Assembly: GCA_020073165.1 (NCBI GenBank)
Contig: JAIQFP010000002.1
Span: 1 to 64,000, forward strand
Length of the DNA: 64,000 nt
Reading direction: 5' to 3'
Source of the DNA: Terriglobia bacterium
Lineage (GTDB): Bacteria > Acidobacteriota > Terriglobia > Terriglobales > Acidobacteriaceae
Shown here: piece after piece, positions 17,762 through 25,408 of the stretch
Layout: every line of letters begins with the position of its first letter
How positions within the stretch are numbered: position 1 is the first letter of the stretch
Made by a program: the position numbers and the translations under genes
The notes under the pieces: generated by a model
Seen by the model: the letters and a program-made list of their open reading frames with translations, nothing else
Told to the model about the DNA's origin: nothing
The model's database searches: none

Positions 17762-17871
17762 TGTGGCGTGGACACTCCTGTCCGCGCTGCTTGCATCACT
17801 ACGGAACCGACAGGCGGGCAAGGGTGCCCGCCCCACACCCAAACCCGGGCGGACAGCCGAGGCGGCTGTCC
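17762..17871. repeat. Triple-hairpin intergenic element after pspA
   Basis: Three stem-loops in a row: GGACA/TGTCC (17770-17783), GCGGGCA/TGCCCGC with a 4-base loop (17814-17831), and GGACAGCC/GGCTGTCC with a 5-base loop (17851-17871). The last one touches the pspA stop codon at 17872. There is no U-tract. It resembles REP-type palindromic units, and it would end or stabilise the pspA transcript. Confidence 0.65.
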
Positions 17872-18543
17872 CTACGTCGTCCGCTCCGCTCCCCGCTTCG
17901 TCTTCAGGTCCGCCAGCAGCTGCTCGATGCGATCTTCCTTCTCCAGCGCGGCCAAGCGGTCCTCCACGTCCTCGGCGGCAAGCTCCGACTTGGCCTGGCT
18001 GATGGCCTCGTTCCGCGCCACCTTCCGCTTCATGCGATCGAAGGCCCCGGCTTTGGATCCGTTGCCAGCCGCCAGCTTCGCATCACTCGCTTTGCCCACG
18101 GCGCGTGCCCGCCGCTGCTGCGCGATCAGCAAGTCGGCCTTGCCCTCAGCCTCTGCCAGCTTCTGCTCCAGTTGGCGCAGCGCAATCTTCAGGTTCTCCA
18201 CCTGCGCCTGCTGGTCGGTAAGCTGCTGCGCGAAGCTCTCCGTCAGATCGCGATAGCTCTCCACGCGCGTCAACGCAACCCGCGCTAGGTCGTCTTGCTT
18301 CTTGTCTACCGCCAATTCGGCTTTACGCATCCACTCCGCCACCTTGTCTTCGTTTTCCTTGCGTTTCTTGTCCAGCAGGTGCTGGTCGGCGATGGCGATC
18401 GCCACCTGCGTCTTGACCTGCAGAAGCTGGTTCTGCATGTCGAGAATAACCTGCTTGATCATCTTTTCCGGGTCCTCGGCCTTATCAATCAGGTCATTGA
18501 GGTTCGCCCGAACCAGTGTCGAGACTCTCTCTAGTAATGCCAT
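17872..18543 (-). CDS. pspA: PspA/IM30-family membrane-stress protein
   Basis: 223 residues, the family's usual length. The N-terminal amphipathic helix and first coiled segment (LLERVSTLVRANLNDLIDKAEDPEKMI) are characteristic of PspA/Vipp1, and the rest is an uninterrupted coiled coil rich in Q, K, E and A. These proteins assemble into ESCRT-III-like oligomers on the inner face of the cytoplasmic membrane and seal or stabilise damaged bilayer. Here the partners are flotillin, an NfeD-like protein and an XRE regulator, not the PspF/PspBC set of enterobacteria. It starts 18 bp after the small glycine-rich gene. Confidence 0.93.
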   Translation of the reverse strand: MALLERVSTLVRANLNDLIDKAEDPEKMIKQVILDMQNQLLQVKTQVAIAIADQHLLDKKRKENEDKVAEWMRKAELAVDKKQDDLARVALTRVESYRDLTESFAQQLTDQQAQVENLKIALRQLEQKLAEAEGKADLLIAQQRRARAVGKASDAKLAAGNGSKAGAFDRMKRKVARNEAISQAKSELAAEDVEDRLAALEKEDRIEQLLADLKTKRGAERTT

Positions 18544-18561
18544 GGTGTACTCCCTTCTCAG

Positions 18562-18762
18562 TTAGCCTTTAGCTCTTGGCTGCGGATCCGTTGCGCAGGC
18601 TGATGCACTTCTTCGGTCGGCCACCGCGCTTGCGATGGCCAGACCCACGCCAATCCCGATGGCCAGCCAGGGTCCCATCTGGTGGGTAGCAGCGCCCAGC
18701 GCTGCCCCCACGCCTGCTCCCACTGCGACGCCCAGGCCGATCCACTGCGACTTGTTCTTCAT
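18562..18762 (-). CDS. Small glycine-zipper membrane protein
   Basis: 66 residues from MKNKSQWIG. GGAGG ten bases upstream favours this ATG over one five codons earlier. It has two glycine-rich hydrophobic stretches (GLGVAVGAGVGAALGAA and AIGIGVGLAIASAVAD) with G-x3-G spacing, as in glycine-zipper helices that pack tightly in membranes, and a short basic tail. No named family. It sits between the flotillin and pspA genes, 18 bp before pspA, so it is likely made with them. It could be a membrane docking or bilayer-curvature partner, which is inference from position. Confidence 0.75.
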   Translation of the reverse strand: MKNKSQWIGLGVAVGAGVGAALGAATHQMGPWLAIGIGVGLAIASAVADRRSASACATDPQPRAKG

Positions 18763-18820
18763 AACTCGATCCTCCATGTGGCCGGCGAGACGCCGGCGCT
18801 ACTTTCATGCCCACAACCGC

Positions 18821-20260
18821 TCACTTCCCTTTCCCCGGCTCCGGCGGCTTGGGCGCCTTGTCCCCGATCTGCCTTACTTTGCCCAGCAACTCGCCAAGGT
18901 TCATTCCCGACAGCGTCTCGAACAGCGCCGGCACCTGCGCCGCCATCTTGGTGAGGTCGCCGGTGACTTTGTTCAAGCCGGCAGAGTCGCCGTTGCCGGT
19001 GGAGACGATGGTGATCTTGTCCACGTTGGACAACGGGCTAGCCAGCGCCCTCACCACCTCCGGCAATCCCGTCAGCAGCTTGTCGATGACCGCGGCCTGG
19101 TTGTACTCCTGGAAGGCTGCGGCTTTCACGTTCATCGCCCTGGCTTCCGCGTCGCCTTTCTTGAAGATGATCTCGGCTTCGGCCTCACCCTGCTGGCGAA
19201 TGGACGAGGCATGCCCCTCGGCCTCCACCATCAGCCGGGCCTTCTCCGCGGCCGCCAGCGTCTCAATCCGCTGCCGCTCGATCTCGGCCTGCTTCAGCAC
19301 GGTCGCGATCAGCTCTTTCTCGCGGCGATTGATCTCGGCTTCCTGCACCTTGACCTGCTGCTCTTTCTCCACCTGCTGCACTTTCACGCTCTCCGCGATG
19401 ACCTGCTGCTGCATAATGTTGGTCTGGATGTCGTAAGCCTTGTCCGCCTGCGCCTGTTGCCGCTTGGTGACCTCCAGATATTGGGCCTTCTTGACTTCCA
19501 GGTCGCGCGTCGCTTCCGCCTGCTTGGCCAGCGATGCGGTTTCCGCCTGCACTCGGTCCTGATCGGCTTGCGCCCTGGCCACGGCCGCTTCCCGCGTCGC
19601 CAGCGCCCGCCGGATCGCGGTATCACGTTCCGCTTCCGCGGTCGCCACATCAGCGTCGCGCCGGATGCGTGCCACATCCGGCTTGCCCATGTTGGTGATG
19701 TACTCGTTCTTGTCGCGGACTTCTTTGATGGTGAACGAGATCACCTCCAGCCCCATCTTGTTCATGTCATCGGCGCAGGTGGAGCGCATGCGGTCGCCCA
19801 CCATCTCCGGCTGCTTCACGATCTCTTCTACCGTGAGCTGCCCGATGATGCCGCGCAGATGCCCTTCCATCACCAGCCGGATCAGCCCTTCCCGCTCCTG
19901 GTCGGTCTTGGTCAGGAACTGCTCCGACGCCGTCAGGATGGACTCGGTGTCCGACTTCACCTTGATCTGCGCCACGGCCTCGACCGTCACCGCCACGCCC
20001 TGCTTGGTGTACAGGTCCTGTTGGGGCGCCACATCGAAGGACATCAGTTCCAGCGAAAGGTCGCGGCAGTTCTCGATCATGGGAAAAATGATCGTGCCGT
20101 GTCCCTTCACCACGCGCGTGCCGCGGAAGCCATACACCACCAGGGCCTCGTGCGGCCCGGCCTTACGATAGAGCCTCGCCAGCATGCTCATCAGCAGCAG
20201 GATGGCCATGACGGCCAGCCCTGCAATAATCCAGATTTCCATCCATCCCAAGCCAAACAT
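18821..20260 (-). CDS. Flotillin / SPFH-domain membrane scaffold protein
   Basis: 479 residues. One N-terminal membrane helix (residues 6-28), then an SPFH (band 7) domain at about 30-200 (VVYGFRGTRVVKGHGTIIFPMIE and later VEEIVKQPEMVGDRMR). A long Ala/Glu/Gln-rich coiled coil follows at about 205-385 with EAE repeats, then a C-terminal oligomerisation part. Flotillins organise functional membrane microdomains and usually pair with an NfeD-family protein, here two genes upstream. It resembles YuaG/FloT and YqiK in layout. It sits 25 bp after the DUF1648 gene. Confidence 0.93.
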   Translation of the reverse strand: MFGLGWMEIWIIAGLAVMAILLLMSMLARLYRKAGPHEALVVYGFRGTRVVKGHGTIIFPMIENCRDLSLELMSFDVAPQQDLYTKQGVAVTVEAVAQIKVKSDTESILTASEQFLTKTDQEREGLIRLVMEGHLRGIIGQLTVEEIVKQPEMVGDRMRSTCADDMNKMGLEVISFTIKEVRDKNEYITNMGKPDVARIRRDADVATAEAERDTAIRRALATREAAVARAQADQDRVQAETASLAKQAEATRDLEVKKAQYLEVTKRQQAQADKAYDIQTNIMQQQVIAESVKVQQVEKEQQVKVQEAEINRREKELIATVLKQAEIERQRIETLAAAEKARLMVEAEGHASSIRQQGEAEAEIIFKKGDAEARAMNVKAAAFQEYNQAAVIDKLLTGLPEVVRALASPLSNVDKITIVSTGNGDSAGLNKVTGDLTKMAAQVPALFETLSGMNLGELLGKVRQIGDKAPKPPEPGKGK

Positions 20261-20285
20261 ATCGCCTCCTCAAAACTTGCAGTCT

Positions 20286-21176
20286 TCAATGCGCGAACTG
20301 CTTGATCGCGTCCAAGTCGCGCAAAATTCGTTCGGGCTCGCTGTGGCCGAGGAAAACTTCTCCCTCAAGCGTGTGAATCCGGACCCCACGATTGCCCCAC
20401 ACGTAGGCGCGGCAGTTGCCTACGCCGCGAATGCCATAGCCGCGCAGCAGGTTCCAGCGCCCGGCTTCGTAGCTTTGAACCTGCCTCACCGGGATGGAGC
20501 GCAGGCGGAAGCCCAGGGTGCGGATCTCGATTCCCGCCGGACTGAAGCGGTATTGAAATCCGCTCCAGGTCAACCCGGCGAAAGCGGCAAACAGCAAGAA
20601 CAGCAAAGCCGCTCCTACCCGCATGCCCGCCAAAGGAACTGCGGCCAGGGTCCACAACTCCAATGCCATCGGGACCACAAATACGATCGTCCACCAGCGC
20701 GAGGCATGGACTTCCTGCGCGATCACGGGCCCTGCTGGCAGGGACTGCCCGCGCCGGCTCCCCAGATAGACCACGGTCAGCGCCACAATCGCCAGCGGCA
20801 CCACGATCAGCACCGGCCCTACACCCACGGGACCGCCGCTCAGGCTGTGCTCCACCACGCTGCTGTTGACGTAGTAAATCACTCCGATGATCAGATAGAA
20901 GAATCCCAGCATTGCCCAGGACGACGCATCTGTCGTGTACTTGCGGTGAATGACGTACACGACTATGGTGAAGATCACCAATACAAATGCGGTCAGTCCC
21001 AGCGCGAATCCCAGCGACGCTTCACGCGACATCCAGCCGTTGGCTCGACCGCTGGCGTCGAAATGGGTCGCCAGCCGCATAGGCAACTGGTCCCACACCT
21101 GCCAGTAGCGCAACGCCGTCGCCGGCAATGCGACCCAAGGCAGCGCCACCAGCCATGGCCACAGCTTGCGGTTCAT
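20286..21176 (-). CDS. DUF1648-domain multi-pass membrane protein with PH-like C-terminus
   Basis: 296 residues from MNRKLWPW; GGGGAGAGG upstream supports this ATG over the open frame to 21257. The N-terminal part has the DUF1648 signature (LPMRLATHFDASGRANGW) and about five hydrophobic helices. The last 90 residues are soluble and PH-like (YRFSPAGIEIRTLGFRLRSIPV, then WGNRGVRIHTLEGEVFLG), as in bacterial membrane-linked PH domains. DUF1648 proteins include SdpI-type immunity and signalling proteins. In this operon it may sense or signal membrane disturbance, an inference from its neighbours. Confidence 0.8.
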   Translation of the reverse strand: MNRKLWPWLVALPWVALPATALRYWQVWDQLPMRLATHFDASGRANGWMSREASLGFALGLTAFVLVIFTIVVYVIHRKYTTDASSWAMLGFFYLIIGVIYYVNSSVVEHSLSGGPVGVGPVLIVVPLAIVALTVVYLGSRRGQSLPAGPVIAQEVHASRWWTIVFVVPMALELWTLAAVPLAGMRVGAALLFLLFAAFAGLTWSGFQYRFSPAGIEIRTLGFRLRSIPVRQVQSYEAGRWNLLRGYGIRGVGNCRAYVWGNRGVRIHTLEGEVFLGHSEPERILRDLDAIKQFAH

Positions 21177-21199
21177 AAGTCCTCTCCCCTTCGACTGCC

Positions 21200-21814
21200 C
21201 TACGAACTCGCCTTCCCTGCTTCCGAAGCCGGTTCCTCGCCCGCCATCTCCGTCCACAGACGAACGTAGGCAATTCCCTTCTCGTACCGGGTCACTACAA
21301 CCTCTGTGCCCTTGGCGATGGCGCTGCCATCCTCCGCCCGCGCTCCACAGCTGCGCCGGGTCCCGGCTTGCGAGTAGATCATTTCGCCCGTACCGCCCTC
21401 GCGTATGGGCATGGAAAGCTTCCCTAGCACGCCTACCATGTCAAAATCCGCGGAATCGAGGTTTTCTTCTTCTGATGTCAGCACCCGGCTGAGGAACAGA
21501 AACACAATGCCCGCCCCCAGCAGCCCGCTGGCCAATGCCAGCATGAGCCCCAACGTCAACCAGACCGTGGAGAAACGGGTCAGCAGATATCCCATGCCAC
21601 CAAACCAGGCCAGAAAAGCTGCCAGGGTCACCGGGTTGAAGAACGACACCTCCCCCGCGTGGCCCGCGCCATGGCCGGCTCCGTGCCCGGCATGGACGTG
21701 AGGCCCGCCCCAGCCATGCGGCAGGTGCCAGTGCAGCCCGCCCAGCAAGTACGACAGCAGGCTGAAAGCAAATCCCAGCGCAAAACAGATAAGATAAAAA
21801 TCCGCCCAGGTCAT
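21200..21814 (-). CDS. NfeD-like membrane protein with a His-rich loop
   Basis: 204 residues. An N-terminal membrane helix (4-26) is followed by a loop with eight histidines between residues 28 and 52 (for example PHVHAGHGAGHGAGH). Two more helices cover about 62-110. The C-terminal OB-fold region (LGKLSMPIREGGTGEMIY, then AKGTEVVVTRYEKGIAYVRLW) is typical of the NfeD/YuaF/YqiJ group. Such proteins are obligate neighbours of flotillins. Its ATG overlaps the TGA of the XRE gene by four bases (ATGA), giving translational coupling. The His-rich loop is unusual and could bind metal. Confidence 0.82.
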   Translation of the reverse strand: MTWADFYLICFALGFAFSLLSYLLGGLHWHLPHGWGGPHVHAGHGAGHGAGHAGEVSFFNPVTLAAFLAWFGGMGYLLTRFSTVWLTLGLMLALASGLLGAGIVFLFLSRVLTSEEENLDSADFDMVGVLGKLSMPIREGGTGEMIYSQAGTRRSCGARAEDGSAIAKGTEVVVTRYEKGIAYVRLWTEMAGEEPASEAGKASS

Positions 21815-22320
21815 TGCGATCGCCTCCTCTCTCCCACGCGACTGGCAGGCGCCGCCCCGGGCCGGAGCGCCTCCAGCAGACGCTCGGCCAGCCCCGGTGT
21901 ATCCAGGATCGCGCCCAGCAAGATCAAACCTTGCCGCGAATCCTTCTCCCGCGCCAGCTTGATCAAGACCTCACTCACTTCCGGGTCGCTGGCAAAACGC
22001 TCCGAGCCCTGCAACAGCCACACATCCAGCTTGCCTTCCGTAGTCCGCAAATCCGATACCAGCTCCGTGTGGTAGCCCTCGGGGTCATCCACCAGGAATC
22101 CGGGATGCACTTTGAAAAACCTGGCCAGCAGCGTGCGCGTCGCTTGCGTCATGTGCGGGCGCGTTCCGCTCTCCATCTGCGAGATGTAGGACTGGCTGAT
22201 GCTCTTGCCCTGCTCCTTGCGCACGGCCTTGACCAGTTCCAACTGGGTCAGCGGCCGCCCCAGGCCGCGCAGCGTGCCTTCCACCTCGCGCAGGTAGCGG
22301 ATTTTCTCGCCCAGCGTCAT
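21811..22320 (-). CDS. XRE-type helix-turn-helix regulator, first gene of the stress operon
   Basis: 169 residues from MTLGEKIRYLREV. Residues 1-65 form an XRE/Cro-like HTH; the recognition area is SISQSYISQMESGTRPHMT. The C-terminal 100 residues are helical, with a GYHTELVSDLRTTEGKLDVW segment, and I do not recognise a sensor family there. It heads the operon with the NfeD-like, DUF1648, flotillin, small glycine-rich and pspA genes. A symmetric operator directly before its ATG overlaps its own promoter, so autorepression, with control of the whole operon, is the simplest reading. No Shine-Dalgarno sequence exists, and translation is probably close to leaderless. Confidence 0.88.
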   Translation of the reverse strand: MTLGEKIRYLREVEGTLRGLGRPLTQLELVKAVRKEQGKSISQSYISQMESGTRPHMTQATRTLLARFFKVHPGFLVDDPEGYHTELVSDLRTTEGKLDVWLLQGSERFASDPEVSEVLIKLAREKDSRQGLILLGAILDTPGLAERLLEALRPGAAPASRVGERRRSQ

Positions 22321-22365
22321 ATCACTAATAGAGATATTAATATCGCAATTTGTGATTACTGTCAA
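22321..22365 (-). promoter_or_regulatory. Sigma70-like promoter with overlapping symmetric operator of the XRE operon
   Basis: On the minus strand, TTGACA (22365-22360), 17 bp, then TATTAA (22342-22337). Superimposed is a perfectly spaced dyad: ATCAC, 7 bp, GATATTAATATC (a 12-bp perfect palindrome), 7 bp, GTGAT, spanning 22321-22356 with its centre at 22338.5. The dyad covers the -10 box and ends at the base next to the XRE start codon. The predicted leader is only about 10 bases. Confidence 0.75.
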
Positions 22366-22572
22366 CAACAATAAGAGCAGCCCTCTCAGTGACTTGGCGT
22401 TGGTCTTAAGTGGGAAGGTTTGATCGGATCGAGGAAACGCTGCCCGCTCACAAACCCGGCAGCGGCCCTGTTTTCAGCGCTCCGGGCGGCTCAGCGCTTC
22501 GTAATGGACCACTTCCGGTTCCAATTCCAGCAGGAACCGTGGCCGGCGTGCGCAACCAGTCTTTTCAAGGCG

Positions 22573-22602
22573 AAAAAGAAAACGCCCCCGTTTCCGGGGG
22601 CG
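22573..22602 (-). terminator. Rho-independent terminator of the duplicated-domain gene
   Basis: Read on the minus strand: CGCCCCCG, GAAA loop, CGGGGGCG, then TTTTCTTTTT. The stem is 8 bp, all G-C, and it lies 23 bp after the stop codon at 22625. The rest of 22372-22572 shows no gene. Confidence 0.92.
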
Positions 22603-22624
22603 CTTCGATCCAGCGATGGCCGTG

Positions 22625-23284
22625 TTACTGGTGCCGGCCGTTGTGCTTGTCGCGGTAGATATGCTTGGAGACATGGTTTTGCTGGCGGTTGACCTGGGCC
22701 CTCTCGGCCGGCGTCAGGGCGCCCCCGTTGGCAGCACGGTCAGTCTTGATTTCATTGTTGATGCGACCTTCCCGGCCCTCGAGCCTGGAAGCTTCGCCCG
22801 CGGTCAGTTGTCCGCTGTTCACGCCCTGCGCGATGCGGTCCTGCTGCTTCTCTTCCCGCCGGCCGACTTCCGTGGGCGCCTTGGTCCCCGGTGCGGCGTT
22901 CGTACCCGGCTGGACTTGGGCATCATGCTTCTGGCGGTAGATCTGGTGCGACAGCCGGTTCTGCTGTCTCGTCACTCTCGCCTTCTCCGCCGGAGTCAGC
23001 TTGCCGCCGTTGTCCTCGCGCATGTCGCGGGTTTCCGCATTCAGCTTGGACTCTTCCTTTTCCAGCCTGGAAGCTTCGCCAGAGGTCAACTCCCCGCTCT
23101 TCACGCCATTGCCAATGCGGTCCTGCTGGTTCTCCTTGCGTTCTCCGATGGTCGCCTTGTCCTGCTTCACCGGCGGCTCGGTGGTCGGCGTGGTTGCGGC
23201 CGGGCTATTGCTCTGGGCCGCCGCCGGCAGAATCATGGCGGCCAGGGCCGCGCTCAAAAAAAGGCTCTTCACTTGCATGATCAT
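22625..23284 (-). CDS. Secreted protein with two tandem 75-residue EF-hand-like repeats
   Basis: 219 residues. Signal peptide (LFLSAALAAMILPAAAQ), a Thr/Pro-rich linker, then two ungapped copies of a 75-residue unit at 46-120 and 140-214. Both contain QQDRI-x5-SG-x-LT-x-GEASRLE and NGG-x-LTPAE-(K/R)-A-x-V-x-RQQN, ending IYR-x-KH. The two loop-helix motifs per unit (SGELTSGEASRL and DNGGKLTPAEKA) look like degenerate EF-hands, so calcium-related or structural periplasmic function is possible. No assigned family name comes to mind. GAGGAG upstream supports the ATG at 23284. It is a single gene with its own strong terminator. Confidence 0.8.
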   Translation of the reverse strand: MIMQVKSLFLSAALAAMILPAAAQSNSPAATTPTTEPPVKQDKATIGERKENQQDRIGNGVKSGELTSGEASRLEKEESKLNAETRDMREDNGGKLTPAEKARVTRQQNRLSHQIYRQKHDAQVQPGTNAAPGTKAPTEVGRREEKQQDRIAQGVNSGQLTAGEASRLEGREGRINNEIKTDRAANGGALTPAERAQVNRQQNHVSKHIYRDKHNGRHQ

Positions 23285-23465
23285 AATTTCTCCTCACTCC
23301 TCGGATCTGCCCTACATCATTCCGCCGGAATTCGTTGGTTCCGGCGGTCACTGATTGCAAACCCGGAGGCTCCAGAAATGTTGCGGCAGAGAAGGCCGAG
23401 CCGCAAGACCGTCCCTCTTTTCTAGTGGTTACCAAAGGACTACGTCGGCAGGGCGGCCGCGTATC

Positions 23466-24323
23466 CTACAGCCCGGCCTCGATCCGCGACCTCGGGTCGA
23501 GATAATCCCGCAGCGCGTCGCCGATAAAATTAAACGCCAGCACCGCCAGCATCACCGCCAGCGCCGGAAAGATGACCAGATGCGGAGCGTCGAACAGATG
23601 TGCCCGGCCATCATTCAACATGGTGCCCCAACTCGCCGTCGGCGGAGGCACACCCAGGCCCAGAAAACTCATGGTCGCCTCGGCCAGGATGGCGCCAGCC
23701 ATGCCGATCGCCGCTTGCACAATGATGGGTTGAACAATGTTGGGCAGAATGTGCCGCACAATCACCCGGAGATCGCTGGCGCCCAATGCCCGTGCCGCCT
23801 CGACATATTCGCGCTCCCGGGCCGCCAGCACCTGTCCCCGCACCAGCCGCGCGTATCCCACCCAGCCGCCGAGCGCAAGCGCAAATACCAGATTGAAGAT
23901 TCCCGGCCCACGGAAGGCGACAAACGCGATGGCCAGCAAGATTCCAGGGAAAGAAAGAAACGCATTCATCGGCACGATGTTGACGAAGCGATCGATGCGC
24001 CCGCCATAGTAGCCGGCAATCGAACCAATGATCAGCCCCAGCGCCAGCGACGCCGCCACCACGCAACTGCCCACCAGCATCGAAATCCGTGAACCGTAAA
24101 TCAACCGCGAGGTGATGTCCCGCCCTAGTTCGTCGGTGCCGCACCAGTGCGCCGCCGACGGCCCCGCCAACCGGTTCGGCAAATCAATGTAAGCGGGATC
24201 CTGCGGCGCAATCCAGGGAGAGAAGATGGCAAACGCCACAAAGATCACCACCAGCACGACGCCAATCGCCGCCAGGGGGTTGTGGCGGGCTACACGCTGG
24301 AACGAAATGGCTGCAGTGGTCAT
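23466..24323 (-). CDS. Opp/Dpp-type ABC transporter permease (DppC-like)
   Basis: 285 residues from MTTAAISF, the natural start, with the OppC_N helix (VVLVVIFVAFAIFSPW) first. Further landmarks are HWCGTDELGRDITSRLIYGSRIS, five further membrane helices and the EAA-type coupling loop EAARALGASDLRVIVRHILPN. This half-permease forms the membrane channel with its DppB-like partner encoded just upstream, importing dipeptides, oligopeptides or nickel. The stop at 23466 is not followed by an ATPase or binding protein gene in this window, so the remaining subunits must be encoded elsewhere. Confidence 0.94.
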   Translation of the reverse strand: MTTAAISFQRVARHNPLAAIGVVLVVIFVAFAIFSPWIAPQDPAYIDLPNRLAGPSAAHWCGTDELGRDITSRLIYGSRISMLVGSCVVAASLALGLIIGSIAGYYGGRIDRFVNIVPMNAFLSFPGILLAIAFVAFRGPGIFNLVFALALGGWVGYARLVRGQVLAAREREYVEAARALGASDLRVIVRHILPNIVQPIIVQAAIGMAGAILAEATMSFLGLGVPPPTASWGTMLNDGRAHLFDAPHLVIFPALAVMLAVLAFNFIGDALRDYLDPRSRIEAGL

Positions 24324-24395
24324 AAAAACTCTACCGCAAAGCGCGCGGAGAAAAGCCACACTTTTCTTTGCGAGGCTTCTTTGCGGTTCATGCTG

Positions 24396-25313
24396 TTACT
24401 GCCGTATCCTCGGATTTGCCACCGAGTACAGCAAGTCCGTCAGAAAATTCACCGCCACATACGTCAATCCAATCGCCAGAATGCAGCCCTGCACCAGGTA
24501 ATAATCGCGATTGCCAATCGCCTGGATGGTCAACCGCCCGATCCCCGGCCAGGAGAAAATTGTCTCCGTCACAATCGCGCCCGCCAGCAGTGCCCCGAAT
24601 TGCAATCCCAAAACCGTGATTACCGGAATCAAGGCATTGCGTAGCGCGTGGCGGTAAACCACGGTGCGCTCGGAAAGCCCCTTTGCCCGCGCGGTGCGAA
24701 TGTAGTCCTGTCCCAACTCTTCCAGCATCGAGGTACGGACCATCCGCGTGAGAATCGCCGCCAGCGCCCCGCCCATGGTGATCGCTGGAAGCACCAGGTG
24801 CGCCACGGTTCCCGAGCCGGACACGGGCAGCCATCCCAGCTTGATAGAAAACAGCAGAATCAGGATTGGGCCCAGGGCGAAATTCGGGAACGACAATCCG
24901 AACAGGCTCACCACGCTGAGCGCGCGGTCGTCCCAGCGGTTGCGCCGTTGTGCCGAACGCACCCCGGCGGGAATCGACAGCAACACCGCCACCAGCAACG
25001 CCGCCATCGTCAACTGCAGGGTATAGGGATAGCGTTGCGCGATCAGGCTACCCACGTTCTGATTGAAGCGCAGCGAAGCACCCAAGTCCCCGTGCAGCAC
25101 GCCTTTCCAGTAATGCAGATACTGCTGCCCCAGGGGAGCATCGAGCCCATACTGATGGCGAACCGCTTGCACATCCGCCGCCGGCGCCCCTTCCCCCAGC
25201 ATTTGCAGGATAGGATCTCCCGGCACCAGGTGAATGAGGAGGAAAACCAGCGACACCACCAGCCAGACCACGGGCAGCGTGTACAGCACGCGAAGGGAGA
25301 GGTAGCGCAGCAC
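24396..25313 (-). CDS. Opp/Dpp-type ABC transporter permease (DppB-like)
   Basis: About 305 residues from the GTG at 25313 (VLRYLSLRVLYTL). The frame is open further upstream, but that part translates an AT-rich inverted repeat and is probably not coding. It has six membrane helices, the N-terminal LVSLVFLLIHLVPGDP block typical of DppB/OppB, and the coupling loop RTARAKGLSERTVVYRHALRNALIP. It works with the permease downstream (73 bp gap) in ATP-driven peptide uptake. There is no convincing ribosome-binding site before the chosen start, so the exact N-terminus is uncertain by several codons. Confidence 0.92.
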   Translation of the reverse strand: MLRYLSLRVLYTLPVVWLVVSLVFLLIHLVPGDPILQMLGEGAPAADVQAVRHQYGLDAPLGQQYLHYWKGVLHGDLGASLRFNQNVGSLIAQRYPYTLQLTMAALLVAVLLSIPAGVRSAQRRNRWDDRALSVVSLFGLSFPNFALGPILILLFSIKLGWLPVSGSGTVAHLVLPAITMGGALAAILTRMVRTSMLEELGQDYIRTARAKGLSERTVVYRHALRNALIPVITVLGLQFGALLAGAIVTETIFSWPGIGRLTIQAIGNRDYYLVQGCILAIGLTYVAVNFLTDLLYSVANPRIRQ

Positions 25314-25331
25314 GGTTGATTGAGTAATTGT

Positions 25332-25404
25332 GTAATTGGGGAATTTCGTAATTTGGGTGCCGTTGTAAATTACGCAATTCCCCAATTACCAAATTACACA
25401 ATCA
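25332..25404. repeat. AT-rich inverted repeat between the CNNM-like gene and the permeases
   Basis: Arms of 23 bp, 25332-25354 (GTAATTGGGGAATTTCG...) and 25367-25389, match at 22 of 23 positions as reverse complements. An outer ATTGTGTAATT / AATTACACAAT pair extends the hairpin to 25404. Strongly AT-rich against a GC-rich background. It ends five bases before the stop codon of the upstream gene (25411) and covers the leader of the dppB-like gene. Confidence 0.75.
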
Positions 25405-25408
25405 CCCT

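Noticed and set aside
18635-20305. 556-codon plus-strand open frame
   Set aside because: Antisense shadow of the flotillin gene, which has full domain architecture on the minus strand.
22410-22658. 82-codon plus-strand ORF
   Set aside because: Includes the minus-strand terminator and no recognisable protein; treated as non-coding.
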